A program made the position numbers and the translations under genes. A stretch of 64,000 nt of DNA from Caldisericum exile_A (GTDB taxonomy: Bacteria > Caldisericota > Caldisericia > Caldisericales > Caldisericaceae): contig NZ_JBLOBF010000001.1 in the NCBI RefSeq assembly GCF_047785965.1, positions 124,001 through 188,000 on the forward strand, written 5' to 3'. The stretch's first letter is position 1; each line of letters begins with the position of its first letter. Under the pieces are notes generated by a model that saw only the letters and a program-made list of their open reading frames with translations, was not told the DNA's origin and ran no database searches. Positions 43,385-52,373 of the stretch are shown here, one piece after another.

Positions 43385-44590
43385 TTATTTAATTTTAGTT
43401 TTAAGCAGCTCTCCTAATCTTTTGATACCTTCTTCAATCTGTTCCAGAGTTGATAATGTAAAATTAAGCCTCATATGTCTTTTATCTTCGCCGTATGGAT
43501 AAAAAGCACTTCCTATAACGTATGCAACTTTTTTCTCTTTTACGGCTTCGACAAAAAGCGCATCAGTGTCTATATATTCTGGTGTTTCCGCCCATACAAA
43601 CATACCACCATGAGGCTTGGTCCATGTAACTTCTTTTGGGAAATACCTCTCCATTGCACTTAACATTGCATCTTTTTTCTCTTTATAGACCTTACGCACC
43701 TTATCAAGATATTCATTCATATATCCATCTCTTATAAATTTGTCTGCAATATACTGCGTTGAAGATGGTGAGCAGAGATCCGCTGCTTGCTTTGCAAGTG
43801 CAAGTTTAGAAATTGCAACAGTATCTGCTATCACCCAACCTAATCTAAAACCTGGCGCTAAAATCTTACTAAATGTTCTTAACCCAATGACATTTCCAAT
43901 TTGGTCAAGTTCAAGAAGCGACGGCAGTTTCTCCCCTTCGAATATAATTTCACCATATGGATCATCTTCAATTATTGGGATTCCATAGGTATGAGAGATT
44001 CTCAATAGTTCCTTTCTTCGTTCAAGACTCATTGTTACGCCTGCAGGGTTTTGGAAATTTGGAATAACATAGATAAGTTTGATATTAATGCCTTTCCCCT
44101 GTAATTCCTTTACTTTTTCCTCTAAAATGTCAGTCTTAATTCCGTTTTCATCAAGAGGAACTGTTACAAAGTTCGCCTGAAATGCTTGCAGTGCTTGAAG
44201 TCCACCGACATACGATGGCGCTTCAACAATTACAGTATCGCCCGGATCAACAAAAACTTTTCCAATTAAATCAAGCGCCTGTTGCGAGGCAGTTGTGACA
44301 AGGACATTTTCAAGTCCTACATTTTTAATACCTTCTTCCTGCATCATTTTTACAATTGTTTCACGGAGAGGCTTTACGCCTTCCGTTGGACCATACTGAA
44401 GTGCCTTTCCACCATGATTTACGAATACTTCCTTTGCAATCTCACCTAAAGTTTCTTTCGGAAAAAGATTGGGATCAGGCATACCCCCAGCAAAAGAGAT
44501 AATGTCTGGCGATTCAACAAGCTTAAGTAATTCCCTAATTGCAGAAGCCTTCATTGTTTTACTTCTTGCTGAAAATTTTTCTTCCCACAT
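43385..44590 (-). CDS. PLP-dependent aminotransferase (LysN/KAT-II type, class I/II)
   Basis: 401 residues. ISFAGGMPDPNLFP, YGPTEGVKPLRETI, VTTASQQALDLIG, IPNFQNPAGVTMS and the PLP lysine in LRTFSKILAPGFRLGW place it with 2-aminoadipate/aromatic/branched aminotransferases related to MocR C-domains. Exact substrate cannot be told. The nearest GGAGG is 14 nt upstream of ATG 44590, an unusually long spacing, but no better start is in frame. A TATAAT box lies at 44635-44630. Confidence 0.88.
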   Translation of the reverse strand: MWEEKFSARSKTMKASAIRELLKLVESPDIISFAGGMPDPNLFPKETLGEIAKEVFVNHGGKALQYGPTEGVKPLRETIVKMMQEEGIKNVGLENVLVTTASQQALDLIGKVFVDPGDTVIVEAPSYVGGLQALQAFQANFVTVPLDENGIKTDILEEKVKELQGKGINIKLIYVIPNFQNPAGVTMSLERRKELLRISHTYGIPIIEDDPYGEIIFEGEKLPSLLELDQIGNVIGLRTFSKILAPGFRLGWVIADTVAISKLALAKQAADLCSPSSTQYIADKFIRDGYMNEYLDKVRKVYKEKKDAMLSAMERYFPKEVTWTKPHGGMFVWAETPEYIDTDALFVEAVKEKKVAYVIGSAFYPYGEDKRHMRLNFTLSTLEQIEEGIKRLGELLKTKIK

Positions 44591-44679
44591 TTTAAGGGTT
44601 TTGACCTCCTTTCTTATTCATGCCAATATATTATATAGCAATTAGAAAATTAACAAAACTTAATATTATCTTCCATATT

Positions 44680-45336
44680 CTATGGATGTTCAATGTCTGC
44701 CTCATTTGAAAATCCTCGCGATTCCCAATAACCTCTATAATTTGGGTCATTCGAAACTTCAATTCCAACAACCCATTTTGCCCATTTATATCCATATTTT
44801 GATTCTGCAACTACTCTAAAGGGGAATCCGTAATCTCTTGGAAGTATGATTCCATTAACCTTGTATACTAATAAGATTTTTTCGTTCTTGATGTAATCTA
44901 ATGGTAGAGATGTTGAATAGCCATCAACACAATGAAAAATAACTGTGTTTGCGTTGTTTTTTACCCCTGCATCTTTTAAAATATCATCAATTAAAACTCC
45001 TTCAAAAAGCAATTTTGAACTCCATCCTTCAACACATTGAAGTTTTACAACTTTCTCATAGTGCTTATATTTTGATAAAACATCATCATATGTGAGATTC
45101 AGAGGATTACTAACTAAACCATGAACACTTAGTTTATAGGTTTTAATATCTACACTTGGCTTTCCCTTAATTCCAAGAGCCGGAGTCTCATTAAGTGGTG
45201 TTAATTTTTCTCCTTTATATTCAGTTATCTCAACCTCATTCAGATTATGGACTTTACTTTGTTGAAGGGTTGCTAAATAAACAAGCGAGACGATGCTTGA
45301 AATTACAAAAACTATTACAACAATTTTATTTTTCAT
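44680..45336 (-). CDS. membrane-anchored molybdopterin oxidoreductase (sulfite oxidase/YedY-like)
   Basis: 218 residues. N-terminal membrane anchor (about 4-22), then the oxidoreductase molybdopterin-binding domain: KLSVHGLVSNP, LQCVEGW (Cys101, the molybdenum ligand), HCVDGYSTSLPL, LPRDYGFPFRVVAESKYGYKWAKWV. It lacks a dimerisation domain and a heme, so it is of the small YedY-like sort and needs a redox partner. The start overlaps the plsX stop (ATGA), so it belongs to the degV-plsX operon. Substrate unknown; together with two molybdenum hydroxylases it implies active cofactor synthesis. Confidence 0.85.
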   Translation of the reverse strand: MKNKIVVIVFVISSIVSLVYLATLQQSKVHNLNEVEITEYKGEKLTPLNETPALGIKGKPSVDIKTYKLSVHGLVSNPLNLTYDDVLSKYKHYEKVVKLQCVEGWSSKLLFEGVLIDDILKDAGVKNNANTVIFHCVDGYSTSLPLDYIKNEKILLVYKVNGIILPRDYGFPFRVVAESKYGYKWAKWVVGIEVSNDPNYRGYWESRGFSNEADIEHP

Positions 45337-46328
45337 TGGGTAATTTTTTCCAATTCTTGTTTAAAATTCTCAATAAGATTGTTGTTTGCAAGTTCGTACG
45401 CAACTTTAATCGCATTTCTTATTGCATTTCGTTTTGACCTTCCATGTGCCTTTACTGAAATGCCATCAACACCAAGAAGAGGGGATCCGCCGAAATTTTC
45501 GTAATTCAGTTTATTGAAAGCATTTTTAAGTGCGGGTTTTAAAAGGGCTGCGCCAATTTTGTAAACAAGCGATTTATTTATCTCTTCTTTGAGTACATCA
45601 ACTGTGAATTCAAGTGCTCCTTCATATGATTTTTCTAATATATTTCCAGTAAAACCGTCAGTTACAATTACATCAACCTTATGATATAAAATTTCATGGG
45701 GTTCAACATTTCCTTTAAATTCTTTTAAATTTTCTTTTAGAATTTTATAAGCCTCTTTTGTAAGTTTTGTCCCCTTTTCCTCTTCTTCTCCTATATTGAG
45801 CAATCCGATAGTTAAGTTTTTATTTTTTGTGATAGTATAAAGAAAAGTTCTTCCAAGTATTGCAAGAATTAGATAATCTCGTGGAGTGATATCTACGCTT
45901 GCACCTACGTCAATTATTACTCCAAAATTGTTATCTTTGAATGGAATAACGACACCAATTCCGGGTCGATTTACATCTTTTAATCTTCCAAGCGTAAATA
46001 GCGATATTGCCATGTAAGCACCGGTGTTTCCTGCGGTAACAAAGCCATCTGCAATCCTATCTTTTACAAGTTCAACCGCTTTATGCATTGAAGAGTTCTT
46101 CTTTCTTAGAAGTGCTTCTCTTGGTTTATCGTTCATTGTAATTACTTCATCCGCATTTACAATCTCTATATTTTTTGAAAAGCCCTGGAGTTCCCTTTTT
46201 AACTCTTCGCTTCTTCCTACAAGAAGAATTGATAAGTCCTTAAAATCATTTACTGCAAGTTTTATACCTTCAACAATTTCATGAGGTGCAAAGTCACCAC
46301 CCATGCCATCGACTGCAATTTTTACCAT
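45333..46328 (-). CDS. plsX: phosphate acyltransferase PlsX
   Basis: 331 residues. Makes acyl-phosphate from acyl-ACP for phospholipid synthesis. IAVDGMGGDFAPHEIVEG start, the GNTGAYMA segment, LLNIGEEEEKGT, VTDGFTGNILEKSYEGAL and the GGSPLLGVDGISVKAHG ending are diagnostic. AAGGAG ribosome binding site before ATG 46328. Directly follows degV (2-nt gap). Confidence 0.96.
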   Translation of the reverse strand: MVKIAVDGMGGDFAPHEIVEGIKLAVNDFKDLSILLVGRSEELKRELQGFSKNIEIVNADEVITMNDKPREALLRKKNSSMHKAVELVKDRIADGFVTAGNTGAYMAISLFTLGRLKDVNRPGIGVVIPFKDNNFGVIIDVGASVDITPRDYLILAILGRTFLYTITKNKNLTIGLLNIGEEEEKGTKLTKEAYKILKENLKEFKGNVEPHEILYHKVDVIVTDGFTGNILEKSYEGALEFTVDVLKEEINKSLVYKIGAALLKPALKNAFNKLNYENFGGSPLLGVDGISVKAHGRSKRNAIRNAIKVAYELANNNLIENFKQELEKITQ

Positions 46329-46330
46329 GG

Positions 46331-47170
46331 CTACTCCTTAGTAGTGAATGATATGCCAATGGACTCAAGGCCTAAATGTGTACCAAGCACTGGTCCAATC
46401 CTGTATTTTTTAACAGGTAAGCCGAATTCATCTTCAACTCTTTTTCTAAATTCTTCTCCTTCTTCATCATTAGCACTGAATATCGTATCAATTCGTTCTA
46501 TTCCTCTACGTTTTTGTGATATATCCTTGGCGATTTTTATAAGTTCTTCTTTTGATCCATTTCTTGTACGTCCAAATTTGTAAAGGTCAATTCGCCCTTC
46601 GTTTAGATAAAGTAAAAAATAAAGTTTTAATGCTGTTGTAATTTTTCCTTGCAAGTGTGATATACGACCTCCTTTTATAAGAAGATCTACATTCATCGGA
46701 AGAAAAAAGCCGTGTACCTTTGGATACATTTTTTCAATTTCATCTTTAATTTTTTCTCTGGTTGCACCATTTTTTATAAGCTCAAACGCCTTTATAACCT
46801 TGTATAATAAATTTACCGAAGTTGATTTTGAATCAATAACTGTAATTTTATCTGTTCCAAGAATTTCTTTTGCCGCATTTGCTGCGTTTACTGTTCCTGA
46901 TAAAATTGATGAAATATGAATTGAGACAATCTCGTGCCCTTGCTCTATAAGTGGTTTGTATGCCTCAACAAAATCGTTTGTTGATGGTTGTGATCGTGAA
47001 AACTCTTCACCATCTTTCAACCTTTTGTAGAATTCTTCGTCAGATATGTCAACTCTTTCTCTGTAGATACCTTTATTTGAAGTTACATAAAGAGGAACAA
47101 TTGTTAAGTCCATTTCCTTAATTTCTTCATCCGTCGGGTATGCTGTCGAATCTATCACAATTTTTATCAT
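46331..47170 (-). CDS. DegV family fatty-acid-binding protein
   Basis: 279 residues from ATG 47170; an in-frame ATG at 47182 is discarded because GGAGG lies between the two. IVIDSTAYPTDEEI, SQPSTNDF, SIHISSILSGT, DSKSTSVN and the RTRNGSKEELI, GPVLGTHLG ending are typical. DegV/FakB proteins bind a fatty acid and present it to a kinase (FakA), giving acyl-phosphate, the same product PlsX makes; its place directly before plsX fits that job. Confidence 0.92.
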   Translation of the reverse strand: MIKIVIDSTAYPTDEEIKEMDLTIVPLYVTSNKGIYRERVDISDEEFYKRLKDGEEFSRSQPSTNDFVEAYKPLIEQGHEIVSIHISSILSGTVNAANAAKEILGTDKITVIDSKSTSVNLLYKVIKAFELIKNGATREKIKDEIEKMYPKVHGFFLPMNVDLLIKGGRISHLQGKITTALKLYFLLYLNEGRIDLYKFGRTRNGSKEELIKIAKDISQKRRGIERIDTIFSANDEEGEEFRKRVEDEFGLPVKKYRIGPVLGTHLGLESIGISFTTKE

Positions 47171-47385
47171 TTTATCCTCCATTCTTATTTTTTCCAGTTT
47201 TATTATACAAATTAAAATGGAAAATTAAAAATATCGTAAGACACAATAAGGTAAAGTTTGCCATTCTATTTTACATTTGATTTGTAAATATCCTTTTATT
47301 TGATCATTTTAAATTTCATCTTCTAAATTAAATCTTTTATCATGAATTATGGAAAAGGCTTATAATAATATTAGGGGTGAGCAAA

Positions 47386-48816
47386 ATGGAATTTAAAAGG
47401 TTGAGCCCTTACAAGTTTCTTATTGAAAAGCATGGAGATATGAGAGTTGATGCGCTTCTTATCTCTTCCCATGAGTTAATTCAGTATATAGAAAAGGATA
47501 AGGCTCTTGAACAATTAATCTGGGTTGCAACTTTGCCAGGTATTGTAAAATATTCTATTGGTATGCCTGATATTCATCAGGGATATGCGTTTCCTATAGG
47601 GGGTGTTGGGGCATTTTTATACGATGGTGGAGTTGTTTCTCCAGGTGGGGTTGGTTTCGATATAAATTGTGGCGTTAGAGTTATAAAAACAAATTTGAAA
47701 TACAGTGATATAAAAGATTCACTTGAAGAACTTGGAAAAACCTTATTTAAGATGATTCCTGCAGGTCTTGGGTCTACTTCAGATTATACTTTTAGTATAG
47801 AGGAATCAAAAAGAGCAATGAAGTTAGGACTTGATTGGGCAATTGAGAAAGGTTTTGGAGATAAAGAGGATATTGAAAATGTTGAAGATAATGGAAGGCT
47901 CGAAGGAGATCCAGATTGCGTAAGTAAACGTGCAATAGAACGAGGTTGTGAAGAATTTGGAACACTTGGTGCAGGAAACCATTTTCTTGAAGTTGATAAA
48001 GTTGTTGAAATTTATGATAAAGAACTTGCCAATGTTTGGGGATTATTTGAAGGACAAATAGTTATTTGGATACACACTGGTTCTCGTGGTCTTGGTCATC
48101 AAATTGCAACGGATTATCTTGATATGATGCGACCTAAGATGGAGAAATTCAAATTTAAATTGGTTGATAAGGATTCAGTTTATTTTCCTATTCAGGAAGA
48201 TCTATCTCAGAGGTATCTTTTGGCAATGGGTAGTGCAGCGAATTTCGCTTGGGTAAATAGACAAGTTCTTACATATTTTGTTAGAAAAGCCTTCAGTAAA
48301 GTTTTTGGAATGGACTATAAAAAACTCGGTATGGGAATCCTTTACGATGTTGCACACAATATTGCAAAACAGGAGCAATATGAAATAAACGGAAAATTAG
48401 AAACCTTGCTTGTGCATAGAAAAGGGGCAACGCGTTCATTTCCAAAGGGGCATCCAAAGTTAAAAGGAAAATTTAAGGAGACAGGACAACCAGTTTTACT
48501 CCCAGGTGATATGAAAAGGGGTTCATACATCCTTGTGGGTAGTGAAAAATCTATTAAAGAGACTTTTGGAAGCGTAGCGCATGGTGCGGGAAGAATTTTA
48601 AGTAGACACCAAGCTGTAAAGCAAATAACTTTTGAAGATGTTCAAATGGAACTTCAAAAGGAAGGTATTTTACTTTATGCAAATGATAAAGTCGTTGCAA
48701 GAGAAGAAGCCCCCGATGCCTACAAGAGTATAGATCTTGTAGTTGAGCCCATTGTAAAGGAAGGGCTTGCAAGTCTTGTTGCTCGTTCTAAGCCTCTTAT
48801 TGTGGTAAAAGGATGA
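47386..48816 (+). CDS. rtcB: RNA ligase/repair protein RtcB
   Basis: 476 residues from ATG 47386 (ATTAGGGGTGA ribosome binding site; a GTG at 47377 lies inside that site). PDIHQGYAFPIGGVGAF, GGVGFDINCGVR (Cys metal ligand), LGAGNHFLEV, HTGSRGLGHQ, YDVAHNIAK and GSMS-like GSYILVGSEKS motifs give the GTP- and Mn-dependent 3'-phosphate RNA ligase. TATAAT at about 47362 gives a normal leader. No archease gene is adjacent; the following nfo gene overlaps its stop. Confidence 0.95.
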   Translation: MEFKRLSPYKFLIEKHGDMRVDALLISSHELIQYIEKDKALEQLIWVATLPGIVKYSIGMPDIHQGYAFPIGGVGAFLYDGGVVSPGGVGFDINCGVRVIKTNLKYSDIKDSLEELGKTLFKMIPAGLGSTSDYTFSIEESKRAMKLGLDWAIEKGFGDKEDIENVEDNGRLEGDPDCVSKRAIERGCEEFGTLGAGNHFLEVDKVVEIYDKELANVWGLFEGQIVIWIHTGSRGLGHQIATDYLDMMRPKMEKFKFKLVDKDSVYFPIQEDLSQRYLLAMGSAANFAWVNRQVLTYFVRKAFSKVFGMDYKKLGMGILYDVAHNIAKQEQYEINGKLETLLVHRKGATRSFPKGHPKLKGKFKETGQPVLLPGDMKRGSYILVGSEKSIKETFGSVAHGAGRILSRHQAVKQITFEDVQMELQKEGILLYANDKVVAREEAPDAYKSIDLVVEPIVKEGLASLVARSKPLIVVKG

Positions 48817-49667
48817 AATTAGGTGCACATGTTTCGATAAGTGGAGGAATTGATAAGGCACCTCTTTATGGGGAAAAGGCAACCTGTGAAGTTATCCAGA
48901 TATTTTCAAAAAATCAGATGCAGTGGGCTTTACCTCCTATAAGTGAATTTGTTACTGAAAAATTTCTTGAAAATTCTAAGTCTAAAAATATTGAAACCGT
49001 ATCAATCCATGCTTCATATCTTCTCAATCTTGCAAGTCCGGATGAGAACATAAGAAAGAGATCAATAGATGACCTTGCGCGTGAATTAGAAAGAGCGGAT
49101 TTACTTAATGTTAAATATGTGGTGTTTCATCCTGGAGCACACCTTGGAAGTGGAGAAGCAAAAGGACTTAAAAGTATTGCAGAATCAATAAAAGAGGTTT
49201 TTAAAATTTCAAAATCCAGAAATAGTATTCTTCTTATTGAGACGACTGCAGGAGAAGGAACTCATCTTTGCTATCGGTTTGAACATATACGAGATATCTT
49301 TGAGATGACAGGCGAATACATAGATCGTCTTGGCGTATGCTTTGATACATGCCATGTATTCCAGGCGGGATACGATATAAGAACAGAAGAAAGTTTTAGT
49401 AAAGTTTTAGAAGTTTTTGATGAAGTTATTGGACTTAAACATCTTAAATTATTCCATTTAAATGATTCAAAAAGGGATTTAGGTGCAAGAGTTGATCGTC
49501 ATGAAGAAATTGGTCTTGGAAAAATTGGACTTGAGGCATTTAGATTTCTTGTAAACAATAAACTTATTAAAGATTTATCGGGTATTCTTGAAATCCCTGG
49601 AGACATTGAAGGGTACAAGAGGAATTTACAGACTTTACGGAGGTTGATAAATGGGAATGATTTATGA
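48813..49667 (+). CDS. nfo: endonuclease IV (AP endonuclease)
   Basis: 284 residues. GAHVSISGGIDKAP start, IFSKNQMQW, HASYLLNLASP, FHPGAHLGSG, ETTAGEGT, CFDTCHVFQAGYD, HLNDSKRDLGARVDRHEEIGLG: all three signatures of the zinc-dependent TIM-barrel AP endonuclease, divided here. It cuts at abasic sites. Overlaps the rtcB stop (ATGA). Confidence 0.97.
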   Translation: MKLGAHVSISGGIDKAPLYGEKATCEVIQIFSKNQMQWALPPISEFVTEKFLENSKSKNIETVSIHASYLLNLASPDENIRKRSIDDLARELERADLLNVKYVVFHPGAHLGSGEAKGLKSIAESIKEVFKISKSRNSILLIETTAGEGTHLCYRFEHIRDIFEMTGEYIDRLGVCFDTCHVFQAGYDIRTEESFSKVLEVFDEVIGLKHLKLFHLNDSKRDLGARVDRHEEIGLGKIGLEAFRFLVNNKLIKDLSGILEIPGDIEGYKRNLQTLRRLINGNDL

Positions 49668-50319
49668 GAAAGTTAGATCATTACTTCATGAACTTGAAGG
49701 TAAGGCAAAATTGCTGTTAGCAACAAAAGAAAGAACAGTTCAAGAGATTCAAGAAGCAATTGAGGCTGGTGCAAGAATTTTTGGAGAAAATTACTTACAA
49801 GAGGCAAAAGGGAAAATTGAACAAATTGGTCATTCAGTAGAATGGCACTTTATAGGCTCTATTCAAAGAAGAAAGATAAAGAATATTGTTGAGCTCTTTG
49901 ATGTAATTGAGAGCGTTGATTCAATTGAGATTGCACAAATTGTCGACGAGTTTTGTAAAAAATACGGTAAAGTGATGTCTGTTTTAATTGAGGTAAACTC
50001 TGGCAAGGAGCCCCAAAAAAGCGGTGTAATGCCAGAAGATGTAGTTGATGTTGCGAAAGCAATTAAAAAATTTAAAAACATTAAATTTGCTGGTCTAATG
50101 ACTATGGGTCCAAATCTTCCAAACCCTGAGGATCTCAGACCATATTTTCGCTTAACACATGAGCTTTTTCTGCAATTAAAAAATGAAGGTCTTTTTGATG
50201 TTGATGAACCAATTCTTTCAATGGGTATGTCAAGCACATTTAGAATTGCAATTGAAGAGGGCGCAAATCTAGTTAGAATTGGGACTCTTGTTTTTGGAGA
50301 AAGAAAAAAGAAAGGATAA
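49651..50319 (+). CDS. yggS: YggS family PLP-homeostasis protein
   Basis: 222 residues. PLP-binding lysine in LLLATKERT (family AVSKT), FGENYLQEA, WHFIGSIQRRKIK, SMGMSSTFRIAIEEGANLVRIGTLVFG. It binds pyridoxal phosphate and balances B6 pools without being an enzyme. Starts 17 nt inside nfo, with GGAGG placed for ATG 49651. Its stop is 1 nt from the stop of convergent rlmN, with no room for a terminator. Confidence 0.93.
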   Translation: MGMIYEKVRSLLHELEGKAKLLLATKERTVQEIQEAIEAGARIFGENYLQEAKGKIEQIGHSVEWHFIGSIQRRKIKNIVELFDVIESVDSIEIAQIVDEFCKKYGKVMSVLIEVNSGKEPQKSGVMPEDVVDVAKAIKKFKNIKFAGLMTMGPNLPNPEDLRPYFRLTHELFLQLKNEGLFDVDEPILSMGMSSTFRIAIEEGANLVRIGTLVFGERKKKG

Positions 50320-50320
50320 T

Positions 50321-51370
50321 TTAAATCTTAAACTGGATGTTTTCTTTTGAGTTTGTTGCAAGCTGTCCACAAGCAGCAGAAACATCCGTCCCTTTCGAGA
50401 GCCTGAGCGTTGCTCGTAACCCATTTGTAAGAAGGAATTTTTGAAACTCAATTTCCTTTGATGAAGGTTTAAAATTATTTATTGGGATTTCGTTATAGTG
50501 AATGAGATTCACTTTAACAAATCTTAGATCTCTTGAAAATTTTACTAGTGCTTCTGCATCAGATCTTGAATCATTAATTCCGTCTATAAGAAGATATTCC
50601 AAAGTAACAGTATTTCCAGTTTTTTTATTGTAGTATACTAATGCTTCCTTTAATTTATTAAGGGGATAATTTTTGAGCCCAGGCATTAGGCTATCTCTTT
50701 TTATCTGAATTGCAGAATGTAATGATACTGCAAGTTTAACCGACTGAATTTCATCTGCAAGTTTATAAATCATTGGTGTTATACCAGAAGTTGAAATTGT
50801 TATGTGTCGTTTTCCAAGATTTCTTCCATTTTCGTCGGTTAAAATTTGGATTGCCTTTTTTACGTTTTCATAGTTAAGAAGTGGTTCTCCCAAACCCATA
50901 AAAACGATATTTGATATTGGATTTTCTCTCTCCAGTCTTAAAAATTGTTCAACAATTTCGCCGGTTTCAAGATTTCGAATAATCCCCATCTTTCCTGTGG
51001 CGCAGAATTGACAACCAAGTGGGCATCCGACTTGCGTAGATAGACACGCTGTAAACCAAGTTCGTCCAATTTTATTTGTGTTTTTGATTAATACGCTTTC
51101 TATAAGTCTTTTATCAGATAATTCAAAAACAAATTTTGTGGCATCATCTTTTGATGTTTTGCGAGATATTTCTTTGAATATCGTAATATAAAAAATGTTA
51201 TCCAAAGTTTCACGAAGTTCTTTACTTAGTGTTGTGATCGTTAAGAAACTTTCTTTTCTTTCTTTATAAATTGCATTAAATACTTCTTTTGCCCTGTATT
51301 TTTTCTCATTTAATGAGGCAAAGAAGCCTTCAAGTTCCCTTAAAGTCAAATTTTTTATATCTTTTTTCAC
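50321..51370 (-). CDS. rlmN: 23S rRNA/tRNA adenine-C2 methyltransferase RlmN (radical SAM)
   Basis: 349 residues from GTG 51370. Radical SAM motif CPLGCQFC (three cluster cysteines), the mechanistic cysteines in WFTACLSTQVGCP region and the C-terminal SAACGQLA. FMGLGEPLLNYENV and HITISTSGITPMIYKLA are also typical. It methylates A2503 of 23S rRNA and A37 of some tRNAs. TAAAAT lies 6 nt before the GTG and no Shine-Dalgarno is present: probably leaderless with a GTG start. Confidence 0.95.
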   Translation of the reverse strand: MKKDIKNLTLRELEGFFASLNEKKYRAKEVFNAIYKERKESFLTITTLSKELRETLDNIFYITIFKEISRKTSKDDATKFVFELSDKRLIESVLIKNTNKIGRTWFTACLSTQVGCPLGCQFCATGKMGIIRNLETGEIVEQFLRLERENPISNIVFMGLGEPLLNYENVKKAIQILTDENGRNLGKRHITISTSGITPMIYKLADEIQSVKLAVSLHSAIQIKRDSLMPGLKNYPLNKLKEALVYYNKKTGNTVTLEYLLIDGINDSRSDAEALVKFSRDLRFVKVNLIHYNEIPINNFKPSSKEIEFQKFLLTNGLRATLRLSKGTDVSAACGQLATNSKENIQFKI

Positions 51371-51376
51371 GTTATC

Positions 51377-51404
51377 ATTTTAATCTCCATAGAAAAATTT
51401 GCAA
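51377..51404 (-). promoter_or_regulatory. rlmN promoter, predicted leaderless
   Basis: Minus strand TTGCAA (51404-51399), 16-nt spacer, TAAAAT (51382-51377), then 6 nt to GTG 51370. It has the same -35 and spacer as the argR promoter. Confidence 0.55.
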
Positions 51405-51507
51405 GAATATTTTGTGTATTTTGGCAAATTTAAGAAAAGTTGTTAAAATAGTGACTTTTTTAACGTTCAGTGATTGCTTTTGTTTTCTTAAATAATGTTA
51501 TACCCTC

Positions 51508-51536
51508 TTGACAAGTGGAAGTGTTTGTATTAAAAT
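51508..51536 (+). promoter_or_regulatory. promoter of the N-heterocycle catabolic operon
   Basis: TTGACA (51508-51513), 17-nt spacer, TAAAAT (51531-51536), close to consensus. The leader is about 40 nt and carries GGGAGG before ATG 51582. No clear operator palindrome is visible. Confidence 0.72.
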
Positions 51537-51581
51537 TGAACATCTTTTTTTAAAAAATTTTTACAAAAGGGAGGTAGTGAG

Positions 51582-52307
51582 ATGAAAAAAGAGGTACCAG
51601 AAAAGGTATCACAAAATGAAGTAGTTTTTAAAGTTGAAGAGTTAGAACCACTTTTAAGCGGACCTGCAATTGATCTTCCACGTTGGGAGCCTATGTATGT
51701 CACACTTCCTAACGGAAAAACAATGGTTATAAGGGAAATGAGAAAAGAAGAAGCACCACTTCTTTTTCCACTTTTGAAGAAGTTAATTGACACTGATCAC
51801 GACTTCTATGACATTGTTGGTGTAAGAGTTTATGCTGAACTACTTGGATGGCTTAGAAATAGGTTAAAAGATCCTTATCAGATGGTTGGAATTGTTGATG
51901 GTAAACTTGCAGCATTTTGTAACGGAAGAATAATGAACAGAGATATTAATATAAGTTTACATACAATGGCATTTATGCGTGGAATGAAGGCTGGTGCGGT
52001 AATGTACTATGCAAAAGCATATTATACTTTTGAAATTCTTGGGCAAAAAGAGTTCTGGGCAACATATGAAAGTTACAATGGATGGAAGAGATGGGGTGTT
52101 GGCATGGCGCAACCTTCGTATCCTTGGCCAGATGTCCAGCATGAATTAGGTGGAGCAAGAGTTTACTACATTACAAAGGAATACTGGCAAACAACAGTTA
52201 AGAAATATCTTGAAGATATGATTGGCGCACAATTAAAGGCACCAGTTCCAGAAGATCTTCTCAGGGCTGCGGAAAAATTCGAAGTTCCAGAAACCTTAGA
52301 GGAATAA
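51582..52307 (+). CDS. GNAT-like protein heading the catabolic operon, function unknown
   Basis: 241 residues. After a charged N-terminus, residues 45-190 look like a GNAT acyltransferase fold (TMVIREMRKEEAPLLFPLLKKL start; MVGIVDGKLAAFCNGRIMN as central strands; then MRGMKAGAVMYYAKAYYTFE). A canonical acetyl-CoA pyrophosphate loop (RxxGxG/A) is not clear, so activity is doubtful. The cell apparently makes much of it: it comes first, with the best promoter, and a terminator-like hairpin follows it. I do not recognise the family. It may modify or sense an intermediate of the pathway encoded downstream. Confidence 0.5.
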   Translation: MKKEVPEKVSQNEVVFKVEELEPLLSGPAIDLPRWEPMYVTLPNGKTMVIREMRKEEAPLLFPLLKKLIDTDHDFYDIVGVRVYAELLGWLRNRLKDPYQMVGIVDGKLAAFCNGRIMNRDINISLHTMAFMRGMKAGAVMYYAKAYYTFEILGQKEFWATYESYNGWKRWGVGMAQPSYPWPDVQHELGGARVYYITKEYWQTTVKKYLEDMIGAQLKAPVPEDLLRAAEKFEVPETLEE

Positions 52308-52321
52308 GATATTAATTCAGT

Positions 52322-52359
52322 TTCCCCCAAGAGGATTCTTGGGGGAATTATTTCTTTTT
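52322..52359 (+). terminator. partial terminator/attenuator inside the operon
   Basis: Eleven-base stem TTCCCCCAAGA/TCTTGGGGGAA (52322-52332 with 52337-52347), loop GGAT, followed by TTATTTCTTTTT. No new promoter is obvious before the next gene 15 nt later, so it probably lets some read-through pass and lowers expression of the genes behind. Confidence 0.72.
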
Positions 52360-52373
52360 ACAAAAAGGTAGAA

